Part shown: positions 4,895 to 6,738 of the stretch, piece after piece
How the letters are laid out: the number at the start of each line of letters is the position of its first letter
Numbering within the stretch: position 1 is the first letter of the stretch
NCBI GenBank assembly: GCA_937873435.1
Contig: CALMWM010000235.1
Coordinates: forward strand, 1 to 6,738
Source: an uncultured Gallionellaceae bacterium
GTDB lineage: Bacteria > Pseudomonadota > Gammaproteobacteria > Burkholderiales > Sulfuricellaceae
Direction: 5' to 3'
DNA length: 6,738 bases
The notes under the pieces: generated by a model
The model's database searches: none
The model's input: only the letters and a program-made list of their open reading frames with translations
Told to the model about the DNA's origin: nothing
Made by a program: the position numbers and the translations under genes

Positions 4895-5296
4895 TTAGGC
4901 CACGGTCGGGGCGGCGACTTCCTGGGCTGCGGCCGCTTCGGCTTCGGCTTCGGACGGTGCTTCGAACGAGCGGGATTTCTCTTCGCGCATCATCGGCGAC
5001 GGTGCGGTCACTGCTGCATCCGCCTTAATGGTCAGATAGCGCAGCACAGCATCGTTGAACTTGAATGCGTGGTCGAGCTCGTCCAGCGTTTCCTGATCGC
5101 ACTCGATATTCATCAGCACATAATGCGCCTTGTGAATTTTCTGGATCGGATAGGCCAACTGGCGACGGCCCCAGTCTTCGAGACGGTGAATCGCCCCGTT
5201 CTTGGTGGTGATCAGGGCACGATAGCGCTCGACCATGGCCGGCACCTGCTCGCTCTGATCAGGGTGAACAATAAAAACGATTTCATAGTGTCGCAT
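4895..5296 (-). CDS. rpsF: 30S ribosomal protein S6
   Basis: The 133-aa protein opens MRHYEIVFIVHPDQSEQVPAMVERY and contains the S6 signature LEDWGRRQLAYPIQKIHKAHYV (39-60), part of a ferredoxin-like fold covering about 1-95. A charged tail follows (MREEKSRSFEAPSEAEAEAAAAQEVAA), comparable to the acidic C-terminal tails of other S6 proteins, such as the E. coli tail modified by RimK. S6 pairs with S18 on the 30S platform. The ATG at 5296 was chosen because AAGGAGA lies 4 nt upstream and the family start is MRHYE. An in-frame upstream start at 5392 would run through the promoter and leader. First gene of the rpsF-priB-rpsR-rplI operon. Confidence 0.98.
   Translation of the reverse strand: MRHYEIVFIVHPDQSEQVPAMVERYRALITTKNGAIHRLEDWGRRQLAYPIQKIHKAHYVLMNIECDQETLDELDHAFKFNDAVLRYLTIKADAAVTAPSPMMREEKSRSFEAPSEAEAEAAAAQEVAAPTVA
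4935..4952 (-). repeat. Three tandem GCTTCG hexamers in rpsF
   Basis: Three exact copies of the hexamer GCTTCG lie back to back. On the coding strand they encode alternating Glu and Ala in the S6 tail (SEAEAEA). Being in frame and in a disordered tail, copy number could vary without harming the fold. Confidence 0.7.
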
Positions 5297-5300
5297 GAAT

Positions 5301-5307
5301 TCTCCTT
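5301..5307 (-). promoter_or_regulatory. Strong Shine-Dalgarno of rpsF
   Basis: AAGGAGA on the minus strand, 4 nt before the ATG at 5296. It settles the S6 start against the longer open frame. Confidence 0.85.
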
Positions 5308-5317
5308 TTGGTTTATA

Positions 5318-5344
5318 GCCTCCCGACATGCGTGGCGGTGAGGC
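5318..5344 (-). promoter_or_regulatory. Candidate S6:S18 autoregulatory leader hairpin
   Basis: In the rpsF 5' leader (minus strand), GCCTC (5344-5340) pairs with GAGGC (5322-5318). Just inside the 5' arm is ACCG, which can bulge out or have its CCG pair with CGG on the other arm. From memory, the known S6:S18 binding motif in rpsF leaders is a hairpin exposing a CCG triplet that mimics the 16S rRNA site. Position (about 15 nt upstream of the Shine-Dalgarno) and the CCG fit, but detailed agreement with the motif was not checked. A second small hairpin, GGGTT-TTTC-AACCC (5360-5347), precedes it. Confidence 0.45.
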
Positions 5345-5363
5345 AAGGGTTGAAAAACCCGCG

Positions 5364-5392
5364 ATTGTACTAAAGAAAGCTTGAAAAATCAA
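5364..5392 (-). promoter_or_regulatory. Sigma70-type promoter of the rpsF operon
   Basis: On the minus strand TTGATT (5392-5387; 4 of 6 consensus) and TACAAT (5369-5364; 5 of 6) are separated by exactly 17 bp. The predicted start near 5357 gives a leader of about 60 nt before rpsF. The -35 box overlaps the rlmB stop codon. Confidence 0.7.
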
Positions 5393-5396
5393 ACTT
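5377..5396 (-). terminator. Weak hairpin at the rlmB 3' end
   Basis: AAGTTTGA (5396-5389) can pair with TCAAGCTT (5384-5377), one G-U pair, around a TTTT loop and followed by TCTTTA. It is AT-rich and overlaps both the rlmB stop and the spacer of the rpsF promoter. At best it is a weak terminator or attenuator for rnr-rlmB transcripts. Confidence 0.3.
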
Positions 5397-6126
5397 GATT
5401 GCGTTGGCGCCGGGTTTCATACAGGCAAATCCCGCTGGCGACCGACACGTTGAGGCTTTCCACGCTGCCGTGCATCGGGATGCGCGCCAGCTGGTCGCAG
5501 GTTTCGCGCGTCAGGCGGCGCAATCCTTCGCCTTCGGCGCCGAGCACCCAGACGATGGCGCCGTCGAGCTTGAGGGCATTCAGATCTTGTTCGGCTTCAC
5601 TAGCCATGCCGACCGCCCAGATGTTTTCGTCGTGCAGTTCGCGCAAGGAACGCGACAAGTTGGTAACAGTGATGAAAGGCACGGTTTCCGCCGCACCCGA
5701 GGCGACCTTGCGCACCGTGGCGTTGAGGCCGACAGCGCGATCCTTGGGGGCTATCACGGCATGAGCGCCCATGGCATCGGCCACCCGCAGGCAGGCGCCG
5801 AGGTTATGCGGATCCTGCACGCCGTCGAGCGCCAGCAATAGTGCCGGTTCGGTGAGTTTTTCCAGCTCGTCGTGGATGTCCTGGTATTGCGGCAGCGCTG
5901 CTACCTTGGCAACGACGCCCTGGTGTTTGGCGTGCCCGGACATGTTGTCGAGGCGGTGGCGCTCAGCCAGGATCACGCGAATATCGTTCTCCCCTGCCAA
6001 GCGCAGCAAGTCCTGCATACGCCCATCCTGGCGTTCGCGCTCCAGGTAGAGTTCGCTCACGCCTTGCGGATTGTGGCGGATACGGCTGGTGACAGCATGA
6101 AAACCATAGATCAAAACGCTGCTCAT
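5389..6126 (-). CDS. rlmB: 23S rRNA (guanosine-2251-2'-O)-methyltransferase RlmB
   Basis: A 245-aa SPOUT (TrmH/SpoU) methyltransferase that uses S-adenosylmethionine to methylate G2251 in the 23S P-loop. The N-terminal substrate-binding domain (about 1-80, YGFHAV... HQGVVA) is followed by the trefoil-knot catalytic domain. Motif 1 is LDGVQDPHNLGACLR with N108 and R114. Motif 2 is VLGAEGEGL (194-202) with E199. Motif 3 is IPMHGSVESLNVSVA (216-230). Length matches E. coli RlmB (243). The start codon overlaps the rnr stop as ATGA, so it is translationally coupled to rnr, as in many proteobacteria. Nearby paralogues such as TrmH are less likely, given the N-terminal domain and the rnr neighbour. 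Confidence 0.95.
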   Translation of the reverse strand: MSSVLIYGFHAVTSRIRHNPQGVSELYLERERQDGRMQDLLRLAGENDIRVILAERHRLDNMSGHAKHQGVVAKVAALPQYQDIHDELEKLTEPALLLALDGVQDPHNLGACLRVADAMGAHAVIAPKDRAVGLNATVRKVASGAAETVPFITVTNLSRSLRELHDENIWAVGMASEAEQDLNALKLDGAIVWVLGAEGEGLRRLTRETCDQLARIPMHGSVESLNVSVASGICLYETRRQRNQV

Positions 6127-6738
6127 CGGTGCTTTCCTCCCGCCTTGCCGCCGCGCTTACGTGCCGGCTTGCTGTCTTCTTCGACGGCAACGGGTTCCAG
6201 CGGATCGAACTGGAAGTCGATTTTCGCCGATTCGAGGTCGACCCGCACCACCTTCACCCGCACCCGGTCGCCCAGGCGGAAACGCTGACCGCTGCGCTCG
6301 CCAAGCAATTGGTGCTTGGCCGCATCGAAATGGAAATAATCGTTGCCGAGATCGGTTACATGTACCAGTCCTTCGACATACACATCGTCGAGCGCGACGA
6401 AAATGCCGAAGCCGGTCGCGCCGCTGACGCTGCCGTCAAAGCTTTCGCCGATCTTGTCCTGCATGTAATAGCACTTGAGCCAAGCTTCCACATCGCGCGT
6501 GGCATCGTCGGCGCGGCGCTCGGTCGCCGAACAGGCCAGGCCCACCTCCTCCCAGTTCAGGGTGTCGTAGCGCCGTCCCGCCAGCGCCGACTTTATGGCG
6601 CGGTGGATCAACAGGTCGGGATAGCGGCGGATCGGCGAGGTGAAATGCGTGTAGCTCTCGTAGGCCAGGCCGAAGTGTCCGACGTTGTCCGGGCTGTAGA
6701 TCGCCTGCCGCAGCGAACGCAGCATCACGGTCTGCAGG
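6123..6738 (-). CDS. rnr: Ribonuclease R, C-terminal part (gene runs off the window)
   Basis: 204 residues of the 3' end are visible; the frame continues past the right edge. The fragment begins in the RNB exonuclease domain, with LRSLRQAIYSPDNVGHFGLAYESYTHFTSPIRRYPDLLIHRAIK, the RNase II/R signature. An S1 RNA-binding domain follows (GESFDGSVSGATGFGIFVALDDVYVEGLVHVTDL through AKIDFQF). It ends in a basic tail, SKPARKRGGKAGGKHR. RNase R is a processive 3'-5' exoribonuclease that degrades structured RNA and takes part in rRNA quality control and trans-translation. The basic tail and the rlmB neighbour favour RNase R over RNase II. The apparent start GTG at 6728 is internal, not a real start. 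The stop overlaps rlmB by 4 nt. Confidence 0.95.
   Translation of the reverse strand, partial: LQTVMLRSLRQAIYSPDNVGHFGLAYESYTHFTSPIRRYPDLLIHRAIKSALAGRRYDTLNWEEVGLACSATERRADDATRDVEAWLKCYYMQDKIGESFDGSVSGATGFGIFVALDDVYVEGLVHVTDLGNDYFHFDAAKHQLLGERSGQRFRLGDRVRVKVVRVDLESAKIDFQFDPLEPVAVEEDSKPARKRGGKAGGKHR

Noticed and set aside
5297..5392. N-terminal extension of S6 by 32 residues
   Set aside because: It would translate the promoter and leader; the strong AAGGAGA and the MRHYE start place initiation at 5296.
5387..5400. Palindrome AATCAA-AC-TTGATT at the rlmB end as a regulator operator
   Set aside because: It is short and AT-rich, explained by the rlmB C-terminal codons and the -35 box, and no matching second site was seen.
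1..6738. CRISPR array, tRNA, rRNA, att sites or integron-like structure
   Set aside because: No spaced direct repeats, tRNA-like cloverleaf or rRNA sequence was found; the only mobile element is the IS110.

Overview
The window is a piece of a proteobacterial chromosome, most likely a betaproteobacterium. The gene order rnr - rlmB - rpsF - priB - rpsR - rplI - dnaB - alr, all on the minus strand, is characteristic of that class. Within the class I would guess Nitrosomonadales or Gallionellaceae, but this is inference from protein flavour and is not proven.

Layout. From the right edge (read on the minus strand): the 3' part of rnr (RNase R) overlaps rlmB (23S rRNA Gm2251 methyltransferase) by ATGA. 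A well-spaced sigma70-type promoter at the rlmB stop codon then starts the ribosomal cluster rpsF (S6) - priB (primosomal protein N) - rpsR (S18) - rplI (L9). A candidate S6:S18 autoregulatory leader lies in front of rpsF. A strong intrinsic terminator closes the cluster after rplI. A second unit, dnaB (replicative helicase) - alr (alanine racemase), follows, with only a very short and apparently leaderless start region. The genes cover ribosome biogenesis, RNA decay, replication and restart, and cell-wall precursor supply: an ordinary housekeeping neighbourhood.

The left 1.2 kb is the accessory part. It is a complete IS110-family insertion sequence on the plus strand (about 17-1235), convergent with alr. 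Its 321-aa DEDD recombinase has all expected acidic residues and the C-terminal serine motif. The roughly 235-nt non-coding left end carries a structured RNA that can be read as a bridge RNA. All four guides can be assigned by eye: a left target guide identical to the left flank plus core (118-126 = 10-18), a right target guide complementary to the right flank (146-149 with 1234-1237), a left donor guide identical to the element's right end (188-196 = 1227-1235), and a right donor guide complementary to the element's left end (226-230 with 17-21). The CT core is present at both ends.

Removing the element rebuilds the empty site. On the minus strand it reads GTAG, then GAGCGGCC, TT, GGCCGC: a REP (repetitive extragenic palindrome) of the GTAG-foot type. 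This is therefore an apparently intact, RNA-guided, REP-targeting IS110 element. Joining its ends into a circle would also create a promoter (TTGACG, 17 bp, TATTAT) that exists in neither end alone. This system is the main discovery in the window. Bridge-RNA IS110 elements as a class are already known, and whether this particular element has been described cannot be judged from the sequence.
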